Assembly: GCA_045636145.1 (NCBI GenBank)
Contig: JAZTWV010000052.1
Coordinates: forward strand, 1 to 25,356
DNA: 25,356 nucleotides
Direction of reading: 5' to 3'
DNA from: Flemingiibacterium sp045636145
GTDB taxonomy: Bacteria; Bacillota; Clostridia; Oscillospirales; CAG-272
Part shown: positions 7,271-14,448 of the stretch, one piece after another
How positions within the stretch are numbered: position 1 is the first letter of the stretch
Layout: every line of letters starts with the position of its first letter
Made by a program: the position numbers and the translations under genes
The notes under the pieces: model-generated
What the model saw: only the letters and a program-made list of their open reading frames with translations
What the model was told of the DNA's origin: nothing
The model's database searches: none

Positions 7271-7768
7271 ATGGGAACTACAGTGAAAAAACACAGATTT
7301 AATGCGGTGGATGCCGCAATTATAATAGTTATAGCGGCGATTATTGTTGCCGCAGTGATGTTCTTCTCAATGGGGGGAACAGAAACTATAAATCAAACGG
7401 TCAAAATAGAATATGTTGTTGAATTTCGGACAATAAGAAACGAATTTACGGATAATTTTGCCGTTGGAGAGGGCGTTGTGGACTCGGTTGCCAAATATCA
7501 TCTCGGTGAGGTGATTGATTATGCTGTGGAGCCTGCAATATACAACGGAAACGATTTTTCCGCCGGCGCACTTGTGTCAAGCGCACATCCGGAGCATTCA
7601 AATGTTCGCCTGAGTGTTGCGGCAGAGGCAACTGTCGGAGCAGACGGCAGATATGTGCTTGACGGCGGATACGATATCTCGGTAGGCACTACAATGTACG
7701 TAAGACTTCCAAATTATACGGGTGTCGGATACTGTACGGAATTATCTGAAACGGAGGGTCAGTCATGA
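7271..7768 (+). CDS. DUF4330-type membrane-anchored protein (first of a pair)
   Basis: This 165-residue protein has a short basic cytoplasmic start, one membrane helix (about 13-32) and an extracytoplasmic beta-rich domain. The pattern FNAVDAAIIIVIAAII followed by VKIEYVVEFRTIRNEFTDNFAVGE resembles DUF4330, a single-pass family of unknown function common in Firmicutes and Cyanobacteria. ATG 7271 has a GGAGG site. It overlaps the next gene by 4 bases (ATGA), and the two products share the same layout, so they probably act as a pair or hetero-oligomer. Context, directly after a Wzy/WaaL-like gene, suggests a role in surface polymer export or display, but this is inference. Confidence 0.75.
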   Translation: MGTTVKKHRFNAVDAAIIIVIAAIIVAAVMFFSMGGTETINQTVKIEYVVEFRTIRNEFTDNFAVGEGVVDSVAKYHLGEVIDYAVEPAIYNGNDFSAGALVSSAHPEHSNVRLSVAAEATVGADGRYVLDGGYDISVGTTMYVRLPNYTGVGYCTELSETEGQS

Positions 7769-8301
7769 ATGATAACAGCATAAAGAAAACGAAAAAGCTC
7801 AGACCTAACATCATTGATTTATTGATAGTTGTGGTCGTACTTGGTGCTGTAATAGGTATCGCGCTTCGAATGGGTATTGTTGAGAAGGTTATAACAAGCA
7901 GCAGTGTGGAGCCTGCACGCATTTCATTTTTGGTACAGGATATAAACAGCGATTCTTATAATTATTTCAATGCAGGCGATGTATTCTACAGCGATACTCA
8001 TAAATGCTATTTCGGAACTCTTGAGGAGAAGCCCTACGACCTTCCTGCGGAGGCATATATCGCCGGTGCGGACGGCACTCTCATAAAATCCTATTCGCCC
8101 ACAGATCCGGACGATCCCACAAAGAGCAGCCGCATTGATGTTCGCGGCAAAATACTTTCATCGGGAGTCTTCAGCAGTGAGGGATTTTTGCTGGGCGGTA
8201 CAACATATATTGCACCGGGATCGAAAATTACTATTGAAAGTAAAAACATAACGGTGAGCATAACCGTTACGGATATCGAAAGAATAAATCCTACAGAATG
8301 A
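7765..8301 (+). CDS. DUF4330-type membrane-anchored protein (second of a pair)
   Basis: This 178-residue protein has a basic N-terminus (KKTKKLRPN), one membrane helix (about 18-37) and an outer domain with VEPARISFLVQDINSDSYNYFNAGD, similar in layout to the preceding product. The ATG lies in the ATGA overlap with the first gene, with GAGGGT upstream at 7753, so translation is likely coupled. Both proteins keep a possible mirrored theme: a membrane anchor, a beta domain (about 45-100), then a second short beta region near the C-terminus. It is the last gene of the operon; a very strong terminator starts at its stop codon. The biochemical role is unknown. Confidence 0.75.
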   Translation: MNDNSIKKTKKLRPNIIDLLIVVVVLGAVIGIALRMGIVEKVITSSSVEPARISFLVQDINSDSYNYFNAGDVFYSDTHKCYFGTLEEKPYDLPAEAYIAGADGTLIKSYSPTDPDDPTKSSRIDVRGKILSSGVFSSEGFLLGGTTYIAPGSKITIESKNITVSITVTDIERINPTE

Positions 8302-8349
8302 AAAAACGCCGTATAATGGAAAAAAATCCCATTATACGGCGTTTTTTTG
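8301..8349 (+). terminator. Strong Rho-independent terminator ending the murJ operon
   Basis: A 13-bp perfect stem CGCCGTATAATGG (8307-8319) pairs with CCATTATACGGCG (8329-8341), extended by A6/T6 pairs to 19 bp. A T-run follows. It begins on the last base of the second DUF4330 stop codon. Confidence 0.95.
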
Positions 8350-8414
8350 TTAAAAGCTCCTAATTTAACAGATAAAGTGAACTATAGTTTGACAATTTAT
8401 ATGCAAAAGGACTA

Positions 8415-8448
8415 TTGATTTTATTTGAAAAATTTGATATACTATAAT
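8415..8448 (+). promoter_or_regulatory. Promoter of the HPr gene
   Basis: TTGATT (8415-8420) is 17 bases from TATACT (8438-8443). An overlapping TATAAT (8443-8448) offers a second -10. TTGACA at 8389-8394 has no good -10 at the right distance. The resulting leader would be about 115-120 bases long. Confidence 0.6.
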
Positions 8449-8454
8449 CAGCGT

Positions 8455-8570
8455 ATCTTTGATATGATTTACCGCCCGTGTGCCGGAGTACAGGTCCTGC
8501 GCCGTGCGTAGATTAAAATTAAACTTTTTGTACCGAAATATACAAATCTAATGTTAGGAGCGAACTTATT
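8455..8570 (+). other. Long 5' leader of the HPr gene with possible hairpins
   Basis: A G+C-rich block in an A+T-rich setting can fold as GTGCCGGA (8480-8487) with TCCTGCGC (8495-8502), with one mismatch and one G-U pair. Further down, TAGATT (8509-8514) can pair with AATCTA (8545-8550), or alternatively TTTGTA (8527-8532) with TACAAA (8541-8546), both just before the AGGAG site at 8556. I recognise no known riboswitch class. It may simply be an untranslated leader. Confidence 0.35.
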
Positions 8571-8834
8571 ATGATATCCCGTAACGTGACTATCCGCAAC
8601 AATGTGGGTCTCCACGCAAGGCCTGCTACATTTTTTATTCAGAAAGCCAACTCATTCCAGAGCTCCATCTGGGTGGAGAAGGAAGACAGACGTGTTAATG
8701 CAAAGAGCCTTCTCGGCGTTCTTTCTCTTGGTATTACCAAGGGGATGACCATCACTCTTATTGCTGACGGAAACGACGAGAACGATGCACTTGACGGTCT
8801 GTGCGAGCTCATCGACACCGGCTTTGGCGAATAA
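8571..8834 (+). CDS. ptsH: HPr phosphocarrier protein
   Basis: This 87-residue protein has the usual length for HPr. The active-site histidine H15 lies in GLHARPA (residues 13-19) and accepts phosphate from EI of the sugar phosphotransferase system. S46 in NAKSLLGVLSLGI is the site that HPr kinase modifies in Gram-positive carbon catabolite control. The presence of H15 argues against the regulatory-only paralogue Crh. It stands alone with its own promoter, a long leader and hairpins after the stop, away from ptsI and from the whiA-HPr cluster common in Firmicutes. Cytoplasmic. Its codon use is more optimised than the neighbours, as expected for an abundant protein. Confidence 0.93.
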   Translation: MISRNVTIRNNVGLHARPATFFIQKANSFQSSIWVEKEDRRVNAKSLLGVLSLGITKGMTITLIADGNDENDALDGLCELIDTGFGE

Positions 8835-8854
8835 TCCGATCTGTCGGATTTATT
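8833..8854 (+). terminator. Weak hairpin at the HPr stop codon
   Basis: AATCCGA (8833-8839) and TCGGATT (8844-8850) form a 7-bp stem with a TCTG loop, followed by TATTAT. The stem overlaps the stop codon and the T-run is poor, so it may stabilise the message 3' end rather than terminate efficiently. Confidence 0.4.
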
Positions 8855-8902
8855 ATGCAGGGTTGCCGTACATACGGACACTTGCTGAGATTTAATAGTT
8901 TT

Positions 8903-8948
8903 GACGGGTCGCGGTGTGCTTTTTGTGCGGTGACTCGTCTTTGCTTTA
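8903..8948 (+). terminator. Probable Rho-independent terminator between HPr and uvrC
   Basis: GACGGGTCGC (8903-8912) pairs with GTGACTCGTC (8930-8939) over 10 bp including two G-U pairs. The tail TTTGCTTT follows. The uvrC ATG is only 34 bases further on and I see no clear separate uvrC promoter, so partial read-through is plausible. Confidence 0.6.
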
Positions 8949-8981
8949 ATTAAGAGATACTAGCGATATGTGAGGTAGTTT

Positions 8982-10859
8982 ATGGAAACATTCGGAGCCG
9001 CCTGCGGCAATACCGACCGTCGTGCCGGACTGCTTGAAAAAGCAAACAGCCTGCCCCAGCGTCCGGGTGTATACATTATGCGCGACAAGGGCGGCAAGGT
9101 TGTATATGTAGGAAAATCCAGGTCGCTTAAAAACAGAGTATCGCAGTATTTTCATGAGTCTGCACACCATAATGAAAAGACAAAGCGTATGCTTCTTTGC
9201 GTGCACAGCTTTGATTATATTCTTACGGATACCGAAATAGAAGCACTGTCTCTTGAAAACAGCCTCATAAAGCAGTATGCACCTAAGTACAACATAAAGC
9301 TGAAGGATTCCAAAACGTACCCGTATCTTAAACTGACCGTAAACGACGAGTATCCGAAGCTTTCGGTAACGCGCAGACGCCTTTCCGACGGCGCGAAATA
9401 TTACGGTCCATATTCAGGCATATCGGCGGTTTACAATATACTGGGTACTGTTCAGAAATCCTTTGGGATAGCTTCCTGCAATAAGGAATTTCCGCGCGAT
9501 ATAGGCAAGGGCAGACCCTGCCTCAACAAGCACATCGGAATTTGCTGTGCACCTTGCACGGGAAATGTTTCAAGCGATGAATATAAAGCCATATTCAAGG
9601 AAGTAAACAGCTTCCTTCGCGGCTCTTTTCGTGAGTGTGAGCAGTCTCTCAGAGAGAAAATGGAGTATGCATCGGAAAATCTGATGTTTGAAGCCGCCGC
9701 ACGTTACCGTGACCGCATAGAGGCACTGTCAAAGCTGTGGCAGAGACAGAAGGTGGTCGGCTCTCCTGATATGGAAGAGGATGTTATCGCGCTGTATACA
9801 GACGAGGTTTGTTCCTGCATATCCGTATTCTATATACGGGGCGGAAGCATTACGGATAACGACCATTTTTTGTTTCCTGCCGAGCAGATCATTGACGAGG
9901 AGAATATGTCGGCGTTTTTATCGGAGCTTTACAATATCCGTGAATATGTGCCGCACGATATAATACTTGATTTTATACTTCCGGATGAAGAGCTTGAAGC
10001 ACTTGGTGAGATGATTCGTATGCGCGTTGGATATAAGCCGGATATCCGTACTCCGGAGAGAGGGGATCGACGCAGGCTTTGCGAGATGGTATACGACAAC
10101 GCAAAGCAGCAGGCACTGCTTTACAAGGCTCAGTCCGAGAAAGATAATAAGGTGCTTGTGAAGCTTGCTTCCATGCTGAAACTTGAAGTCGTTCCCGATC
10201 GAATCGAGGCGTATGATGTCTCAAACTTCGGCAAGGACAATATAACCGCCGGAATGATAGTGGCGGAAAACGGGAAATTGAAAAAATCCGATTATCGGAC
10301 ATTTAAAATAAAATCTACCGATGGAATAGACGACTATGGAGCTATGCGTGAGGCACTGGAAAGACGCCTTTCACATCTTACCGATGAATCTTTCGGCGCG
10401 CCCCCCGATCTTATACTGCTTGATGGCGGCAAGGGACACGTATCCGTGGTGAGAGAGCTTATGCAGGAGCTTGGGTGCGAGATTCCCGTGTACGGCATGG
10501 TGAAGGATGAATTCCATAAAACACGGGCACTGACCGATGATGTAAGCGAACTCAGTATTGCCAGGGAGCAGGCGGTGTTCCAATTTGTTTATAAGCTTCA
10601 GGAGGAAGTTCACCGATACACCATAACACGCATGGAAAACGCAAAATCCAAAACTCTTAAGCATTCGACCCTTGAAAATATAGAGGGAATCGGTAAAATA
10701 AAGGCAAAGAGCCTGCTTTCTCACTTTAAGAGCATCGCGGCAATTAAAAAGGCGGACAAAACCGAGCTTATGCGCGTGTCAGGTATCAGCGCGGCTAATG
10801 CGGATGCTATAATCGAATATTACAGTAAACAGTCAGATACTAAGGAGAAAAATATATGA
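8982..10859 (+). CDS. uvrC: Excinuclease ABC subunit C
   Basis: At 625 residues this is full length for UvrC, the nuclease that cuts on both sides of a lesion in nucleotide excision repair with UvrA and UvrB. The order is: GIY-YIG domain (about 27-105, with RPGVYIMRDKGGKVVYVGKS) for the 3' cut; a cysteine-rich segment with PCLNKHIGICCAPC; the UVR domain binding UvrB (about 215-250); an RNase H-like domain with YDVSN, DDYGAM and LLDGGKG acidic residues for the 5' cut; and a C-terminal helix-hairpin-helix pair with IEGIGKIKAKSLL. ATG 8982 has a GAGGTAG site. It overlaps rsmD by 4 bases. The four cysteines match those reported to bind an Fe-S cluster in UvrC. Confidence 0.97.
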   Translation: METFGAACGNTDRRAGLLEKANSLPQRPGVYIMRDKGGKVVYVGKSRSLKNRVSQYFHESAHHNEKTKRMLLCVHSFDYILTDTEIEALSLENSLIKQYAPKYNIKLKDSKTYPYLKLTVNDEYPKLSVTRRRLSDGAKYYGPYSGISAVYNILGTVQKSFGIASCNKEFPRDIGKGRPCLNKHIGICCAPCTGNVSSDEYKAIFKEVNSFLRGSFRECEQSLREKMEYASENLMFEAAARYRDRIEALSKLWQRQKVVGSPDMEEDVIALYTDEVCSCISVFYIRGGSITDNDHFLFPAEQIIDEENMSAFLSELYNIREYVPHDIILDFILPDEELEALGEMIRMRVGYKPDIRTPERGDRRRLCEMVYDNAKQQALLYKAQSEKDNKVLVKLASMLKLEVVPDRIEAYDVSNFGKDNITAGMIVAENGKLKKSDYRTFKIKSTDGIDDYGAMREALERRLSHLTDESFGAPPDLILLDGGKGHVSVVRELMQELGCEIPVYGMVKDEFHKTRALTDDVSELSIAREQAVFQFVYKLQEEVHRYTITRMENAKSKTLKHSTLENIEGIGKIKAKSLLSHFKSIAAIKKADKTELMRVSGISAANADAIIEYYSKQSDTKEKNI

Positions 10860-11416
10860 GGATCATAACGGGAAGCGCACGCGGAATAAGGCTTGAAACC
10901 CTTGAGGGGGACAAGACCCGTCCCACGGCGGAGCGCGTAAAGGAAGCAATATTCAGCATGATACAGTTTGATCTTACTGATGCATTTGTGTTGGATCTTT
11001 TTGCCGGAAGCGGTCAGATGGGACTTGAAGCTCTGAGCCGCGGTGCAGAAAAGGCGCATCTTGTGGATAATTCTGCAAAGGCGGTAGAGATTATTAAGAA
11101 AAACGCACAGAAAACCCACCTTTTTGATCGGTGCAGAGTAGTAACCGGCGATTTTGCGGATTTTCTTCGCTCAGCCAACGGAAAATACAAGTACGATTTT
11201 GTTTTTCTTGATCCGCCATACGGAAGCGGTATGCTGAAGGCATCTCTTGAGCGTATTGCGGAATACGATATCCTTTCCGATGGCGCGTGGATAATCTGCG
11301 AGGACGAAACCGACGATGTATTCTGTGGAAACGCGGCTCTTGCCGACAAGTACAATATCGAAAAGCAGAACAGATACGGAAGAGTTTATATAACAGTGCT
11401 TTCGAGAAAGGATTGA
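10856..11416 (+). CDS. rsmD: 16S rRNA (guanine966-N2)-methyltransferase RsmD
   Basis: This 186-residue SAM-dependent methyltransferase makes m2G966 of 16S rRNA in assembled 30S particles. The start RIITGSARGIRLETLEGDKTRPTAERVKEAIF is characteristic of RsmD. The SAM-binding motif DLFAGSGQMGLEALSRGA and the catalytic DPPY motif (about 121-124) are present. ATG 10856 is in an ATGA overlap with uvrC and has AAGGAG upstream (10841-10846), so translation is likely coupled. In many bacteria rsmD is followed by coaD, as here; the reason for that conserved pair is not known. Confidence 0.96.
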   Translation: MRIITGSARGIRLETLEGDKTRPTAERVKEAIFSMIQFDLTDAFVLDLFAGSGQMGLEALSRGAEKAHLVDNSAKAVEIIKKNAQKTHLFDRCRVVTGDFADFLRSANGKYKYDFVFLDPPYGSGMLKASLERIAEYDILSDGAWIICEDETDDVFCGNAALADKYNIEKQNRYGRVYITVLSRKD

Positions 11417-11421
11417 TTATT

Positions 11422-11913
11422 ATGCTGAATCCAAAATGTGCACTCGTCCCCGGAAGCTTTGATCCGCCAACAATAGGTCACTACGACCTTGTTGTGCGTG
11501 CGGCACAGATGTTTGACGAGGTTTATGTTACGGCGTTTGTAAATTCATCAAAGAGCGGATTTTTCGATGCCGAACAGCGACTCTGTATGCTTAAAGCCGC
11601 TTTTGCCGATATAAAAAATGTTCGTGTTGATTCCTGCGGCGGTCTTCTTGCAGACTATGCAAAGGAACACGGTATCGGCACAATAGTCAAAGGAGCGCGC
11701 GGAAACTCTGATTTTGAATACGAGCAGTCTCTTGCTCTTATAAACCGTTCCTTGGTTCCGGAGCTTGATACTGTGATCATTCCGACCAAGGCGGAGTATA
11801 TGCACATAAGCTCAACAATGGTGCGCGAGCTTATCCGTTATGGCTGTGATTACTCACGCTGTGTACCGAACGGCGTTGCTGAAATTATTGCCGAATACAT
11901 AAAGAATAATTGA
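11422..11913 (+). CDS. coaD: Phosphopantetheine adenylyltransferase
   Basis: This 163-residue nucleotidyltransferase makes dephospho-CoA from 4'-phosphopantetheine and ATP, the fourth step of CoA synthesis. The start ATG 11422 gives MLNPKCALVPGSFDPPTIGH, with the nucleotide-binding TIGH at residues 17-20. AAAGGA (11407-11412) serves as ribosome binding site; the longer frame reaching back into rsmD is not supported. The second signature ISSTMVR near residue 134 is the ATP-phosphate motif. The substrate loop reads KGARGNSDFEYE where most CoaD proteins have RGLR. It lies five bases after rsmD. No clear terminator follows; 209 bases separate it from mraZ. Confidence 0.96.
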   Translation: MLNPKCALVPGSFDPPTIGHYDLVVRAAQMFDEVYVTAFVNSSKSGFFDAEQRLCMLKAAFADIKNVRVDSCGGLLADYAKEHGIGTIVKGARGNSDFEYEQSLALINRSLVPELDTVIIPTKAEYMHISSTMVRELIRYGCDYSRCVPNGVAEIIAEYIKNN

Positions 11914-12010
11914 CATATTTTCACAGAAATGTAAATACAACGTCGATATGGGCGATGCATGGAATAAAATGTGAAAAATATTCAAAAAAATTTGCATATT
12001 AGCAAAAAAA

Positions 12011-12044
12011 ATCTCGCGAAAACTATTGAAAATTTTCGCGGGAT
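12011..12044. repeat. 12-bp inverted repeat enclosing the mraZ -35 box
   Basis: ATCTCGCGAAAA (12011-12022) and TTTTCGCGGGAT (12033-12044) pair over 12 positions with one G-U/T mismatch. The -35 TTGAAA (12026-12031) lies in the 10-base loop. No T-run follows, so it is a poor terminator for coaD. The placement suggests a DNA operator, though a coaD 3' hairpin cannot be excluded. Confidence 0.5.
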
Positions 12045-12054
12045 GTATTATAAT
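12026..12054 (+). promoter_or_regulatory. Sigma-A promoter of the dcw cluster (Pmra)
   Basis: TTGAAA (12026-12031) and TATAAT (12049-12054) have a 17-base spacer. The start point would be near 12061, at the head of the MraZ-box-like repeats. This is the likely main promoter for mraZ, rsmH, ftsL and the PBP gene. Confidence 0.85.
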
Positions 12055-12059
12055 AGTAG

Positions 12060-12084
12060 TGGTGAAAAATGGTGCGAAGTGGTG
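12060..12084 (+). promoter_or_regulatory. MraZ-box-like operator: three TGGTG repeats
   Basis: TGGTG occurs at 12060, 12070 and 12080, exactly 10 bases apart, directly downstream of the -10. MraZ of other bacteria binds three direct repeats of TGGGN separated by 5 bases before its own gene. The spacing matches exactly while the third base of each core differs. A fourth, canonical TGGGG lies in the same register at 12110 next to the mraZ start. Repression of the cluster by MraZ is a good inference. Confidence 0.7.
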
Positions 12085-12122
12085 CATTTTCCCAATAATT
12101 CGACGAAAGTGGGGTGGATCGG

Positions 12123-12542
12123 GTGCTGACAGGTGAATATTTACATACAATTGACGCGAAGTTCCGTGTGTTCGTTCCGGCGAAGCTGCGAGAGGGACTG
12201 GGCGAAACCTTTGTGCTTTCACGAAGTGTTGACGGATGTCTGTCGCTGTACCATCTTGATGAGTGGCAGCGTTTTTCCGATAAGCTTGCCGAGCTTCCCA
12301 CATCCCAGACAAAGGCGATCAAACGCTTTTTGTATACTTTCGCGTCAGAGGTTACTCCGGATGCCCACGGACGCATTACATTGCCGCAAAGCCTTCGCGA
12401 GTACGCACATCTTGAAAAGGATGCGGCGTTTCTCGGTGTGGGGGATCATGCGGAGCTTTGGGCTGCCGATCGTTGGGAGTCCATGAAGTCCGGTGATGAT
12501 GCGGCAGAAATTGAAGCACAGATGAAGGAGCTTGGACTTTGA
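12123..12542 (+). CDS. mraZ: Transcriptional regulator MraZ
   Basis: This protein of about 139 residues has two SpoVT/AbrB-like swapped-hairpin repeats. It forms a ring-shaped oligomer that binds the dcw promoter, usually as repressor. The first repeat shows GEYLHTIDAKFRVFVPAKLRE; the second shows SEVTPDAHGRITLPQSLREYAHL. The canonical DAKGR of the first repeat reads DAKFR. I prefer GTG 12123, which places three residues before GEY as in other MraZ proteins and uses GGGGTGG (12111-12117) as ribosome binding site; GTG 12114 would add three residues. It overlaps rsmH by one base (TGATG). It is the first gene of the division cluster, under its own operator repeats. Confidence 0.94.
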   Translation: MLTGEYLHTIDAKFRVFVPAKLREGLGETFVLSRSVDGCLSLYHLDEWQRFSDKLAELPTSQTKAIKRFLYTFASEVTPDAHGRITLPQSLREYAHLEKDAAFLGVGDHAELWAADRWESMKSGDDAAEIEAQMKELGL

Positions 12543-13489
12543 TGGAGAATACTGTCGGGTTTTCACACTACTCGGTGCTTCTTTCGGAATCGGTGGACGG
12601 TCTTAACATAAAACCTGATGGGGTATATGTTGACTGTACTCTCGGCGGAGGCGGACATTCCGAAGCCATAGCTTCAAAGCTTGCTGAGGGCGGAAAGCTT
12701 ATAGCAATAGACCAGGACAGCGCGGCAATAGAGGCATCGAAGATGCGGCTTGCTCCTTACAGTGACAGAGTCATATTCGTGCATGATAATTTCAGCAATG
12801 TGGGCGAGGTGCTTGCAGGGCTTGGAATCTCTAAAATCGACGGTGCCGTGATTGACCTTGGCGTATCTTCTTATCAGCTTGATACACCATGCCGCGGTTT
12901 TTCGTATATGCATGATGCTCCTCTTGATATGCGTATGAATCCGGAGGCGGCTCTTACGGCTCGTGAGGTTATAAACACGTATTCAGAAGCACAGCTTAAA
13001 AAGATATTTTTTGACTACGGCGAGGAAAAGTTTTCCGCGCGTATTGCGTCGAAAATTTGTGCCGTCAGAGAAGAGAAGTCTGTTGAGACCACACTTGAGC
13101 TTGTTGATATTATAAAAGCCTCTATTCCGGCTAAGGCAAGGGAAGCGGGATCGCATCCTGCCAAGCGCGTTTTTCAGGCAGTGCGTATTGAGGTTAATTC
13201 AGAGCTGTCTATAATAGAGCCTACGCTTAATTCGCTTATATATTCGCTTAAAGAGGGCGGCAGGCTGTCGGTGATAACCTTCCATTCGCTGGAAGACCGT
13301 ATTGTAAAGCAGACATTTGCCGAAAATTCCAAGGGATGTACCTGCCCGAAGGATTTTCCGGTGTGCGTATGCGGTAAAAAGCCGAGAATAAAACAGATAA
13401 ATCACAAGCCGATTCTCCCGTCGGAGAAAGAGCTTTCGGAAAATTCCCGTTCTCACAGTGCGAAGCTGAGAATTGCGGAGAAAATATAA
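12542..13489 (+). CDS. rsmH: 16S rRNA (cytosine1402-N4)-methyltransferase RsmH
   Basis: At 315 residues this is normal for RsmH (MraW), which methylates N4 of C1402 in the ribosomal P site. The start is HYSVLLSESVDGL followed by the SAM motif DCTLGGGGHSEAI (about residues 31-43). Other family blocks are DLGVSSYQLD, RGFSYMHDAPLDMRM and VITFHSLEDRIVK. The C-terminal region has a cysteine cluster, CTCPKDFPVCVCG. ATG 12542 follows AAGGAG and shares one base with the mraZ stop; a TTG three bases earlier is possible but less likely. The mraZ-rsmH pair at the start of dcw clusters is widely conserved. Confidence 0.97.
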   Translation: MENTVGFSHYSVLLSESVDGLNIKPDGVYVDCTLGGGGHSEAIASKLAEGGKLIAIDQDSAAIEASKMRLAPYSDRVIFVHDNFSNVGEVLAGLGISKIDGAVIDLGVSSYQLDTPCRGFSYMHDAPLDMRMNPEAALTAREVINTYSEAQLKKIFFDYGEEKFSARIASKICAVREEKSVETTLELVDIIKASIPAKAREAGSHPAKRVFQAVRIEVNSELSIIEPTLNSLIYSLKEGGRLSVITFHSLEDRIVKQTFAENSKGCTCPKDFPVCVCGKKPRIKQINHKPILPSEKELSENSRSHSAKLRIAEKI

Positions 13490-13524
13490 GTTACTAAAAA
13501 CAACGGACACGGAGGAATTTTGCG

Positions 13525-14325
13525 ATGACCGAAGCGGCATTCAAGAAGAAAAAGAATACACAAACGGCATCGGATAGCCGAGTCACTACCCATCCGTCAT
13601 ACACCGAATATTCGTGGGACACCCTTGTTGGCAATAACCGCCCTGCGTCTGCCGCCAATATGGAGGCTACAGCATCGCTTAATCGCACCGGAGTTAAGGG
13701 CGGAGCACGCAGAATGAATAATACAGCCGCATCACGTCGCGGTACGACAGGATACGGCGGCGGTACTGCGCGTTACAAAAATGCACCTGCTTCCGGCACG
13801 AAAAGCCGCACTGATTCAAAGAGCACCGCAGATATCCGCACAAAGGCATCTGCCACTGTAAAGGAACAGGTTAAAAAGGCGGAGAAAATAAGAAAGAAAT
13901 CAATAGTTGCAATACATACGATTGCTGCCGAGAAAAAGTATTCTTTCCCGGCTTCCATTGTGCTTATTGCGCTCTGCTTTACGGTGCTTATCATGGCGAT
14001 CGTTACCACATCGGTGCAGATAAGCGAGATAACCGCTGAAAACTCTGCGCTTGAGCGTCGGTACAATTCCATGGTGTCAGAAGAAAATGAGCTTCGTCTG
14101 CTTCTTGAAACCAGAGACGATCTTCGTGTTGTGGAGAAAATGGCAAAAGAAGACCTTGGAATGGTCAAAAAGGATCAGGTGGACCGTTATTACCTTACCG
14201 TACATAAAGAGGATAAAATCGAGATCGTTGAGGAGCATGAGGATACCGGCGAGAGCTTTTTTGACGGTATAATGGGCCTTGGCGGTGCGTTTGTTGAACG
14301 TATACGCGGATTCTTCGGAATGTAA
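13525..14325 (+). CDS. ftsL: FtsL-type cell division protein with long basic N-terminal tail
   Basis: This 266-residue bitopic protein lies in the ftsL position between rsmH and the division PBP. It has a cytoplasmic tail of about 138 residues rich in Thr, Ser, Lys, Arg and Gly and predicted disordered. One membrane helix follows (about 141-163), then a periplasm-side coiled coil (about 166-202), and the FtsL/DivIC-like end AKEDLGMVKKDQVDRYYL. A C-terminal amphipathic stretch (about 245-266) with FFDGIM and RIRGFFGM is extra. FtsL joins FtsQ/DivIB and FtsB/DivIC to activate septal peptidoglycan synthesis by FtsW-FtsI. Typical FtsL proteins are about 90-130 residues, so this is about twice as long. 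ATG 13525 has GGAGGA. Assignment rests on topology and position. Confidence 0.85.
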   Translation: MTEAAFKKKKNTQTASDSRVTTHPSYTEYSWDTLVGNNRPASAANMEATASLNRTGVKGGARRMNNTAASRRGTTGYGGGTARYKNAPASGTKSRTDSKSTADIRTKASATVKEQVKKAEKIRKKSIVAIHTIAAEKKYSFPASIVLIALCFTVLIMAIVTTSVQISEITAENSALERRYNSMVSEENELRLLLETRDDLRVVEKMAKEDLGMVKKDQVDRYYLTVHKEDKIEIVEEHEDTGESFFDGIMGLGGAFVERIRGFFGM

Positions 14326-14384
14326 TGCCAAAGGTATTATTTTGAGCACCGCGCAGTATTATTGTAATAGTTTTTGAACAACCT

Positions 14385-14420
14385 CGGAGAGTGGGCACAG
14401 AAAAAGTCGCTTACTCTCCG
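14385..14420 (+). promoter_or_regulatory. Inverted repeat in the leader of the division PBP gene
   Basis: Perfect 8-base arms CGGAGAGT (14385-14392) and ACTCTCCG (14413-14420) enclose a 20-base loop. They lie 17 bases before the GGGAGG ribosome binding site (14437-14442), in the 123-base gap after ftsL. There is no T-run, so it is not a terminator. Possible roles are an RNA processing or stability hairpin, or an operator. Confidence 0.45.
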
Positions 14421-14448
14421 TAATTTGCCATTACTTGGGAGGTTACAG

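Noticed and set aside
7271..8301. Recent tandem duplication of the two DUF4330 genes
   Set aside because: The layouts agree, but the sequences differ too much for an obvious recent duplication; they are at most old paralogues.
11915..11981. ATATTTTCACA and TGTGAAAAATAT as an inverted repeat after coaD
   Set aside because: The arms are A+T rich, imperfect and separated by about 44 bases, with no T-run; too weak to call a terminator or an operator.
14374..14448. TTG start adding 25 residues to the division PBP
   Set aside because: There is no ribosome binding site before the TTG, and the added codons run through the inverted repeat; ATG 14449 follows GGGAGG at good spacing.
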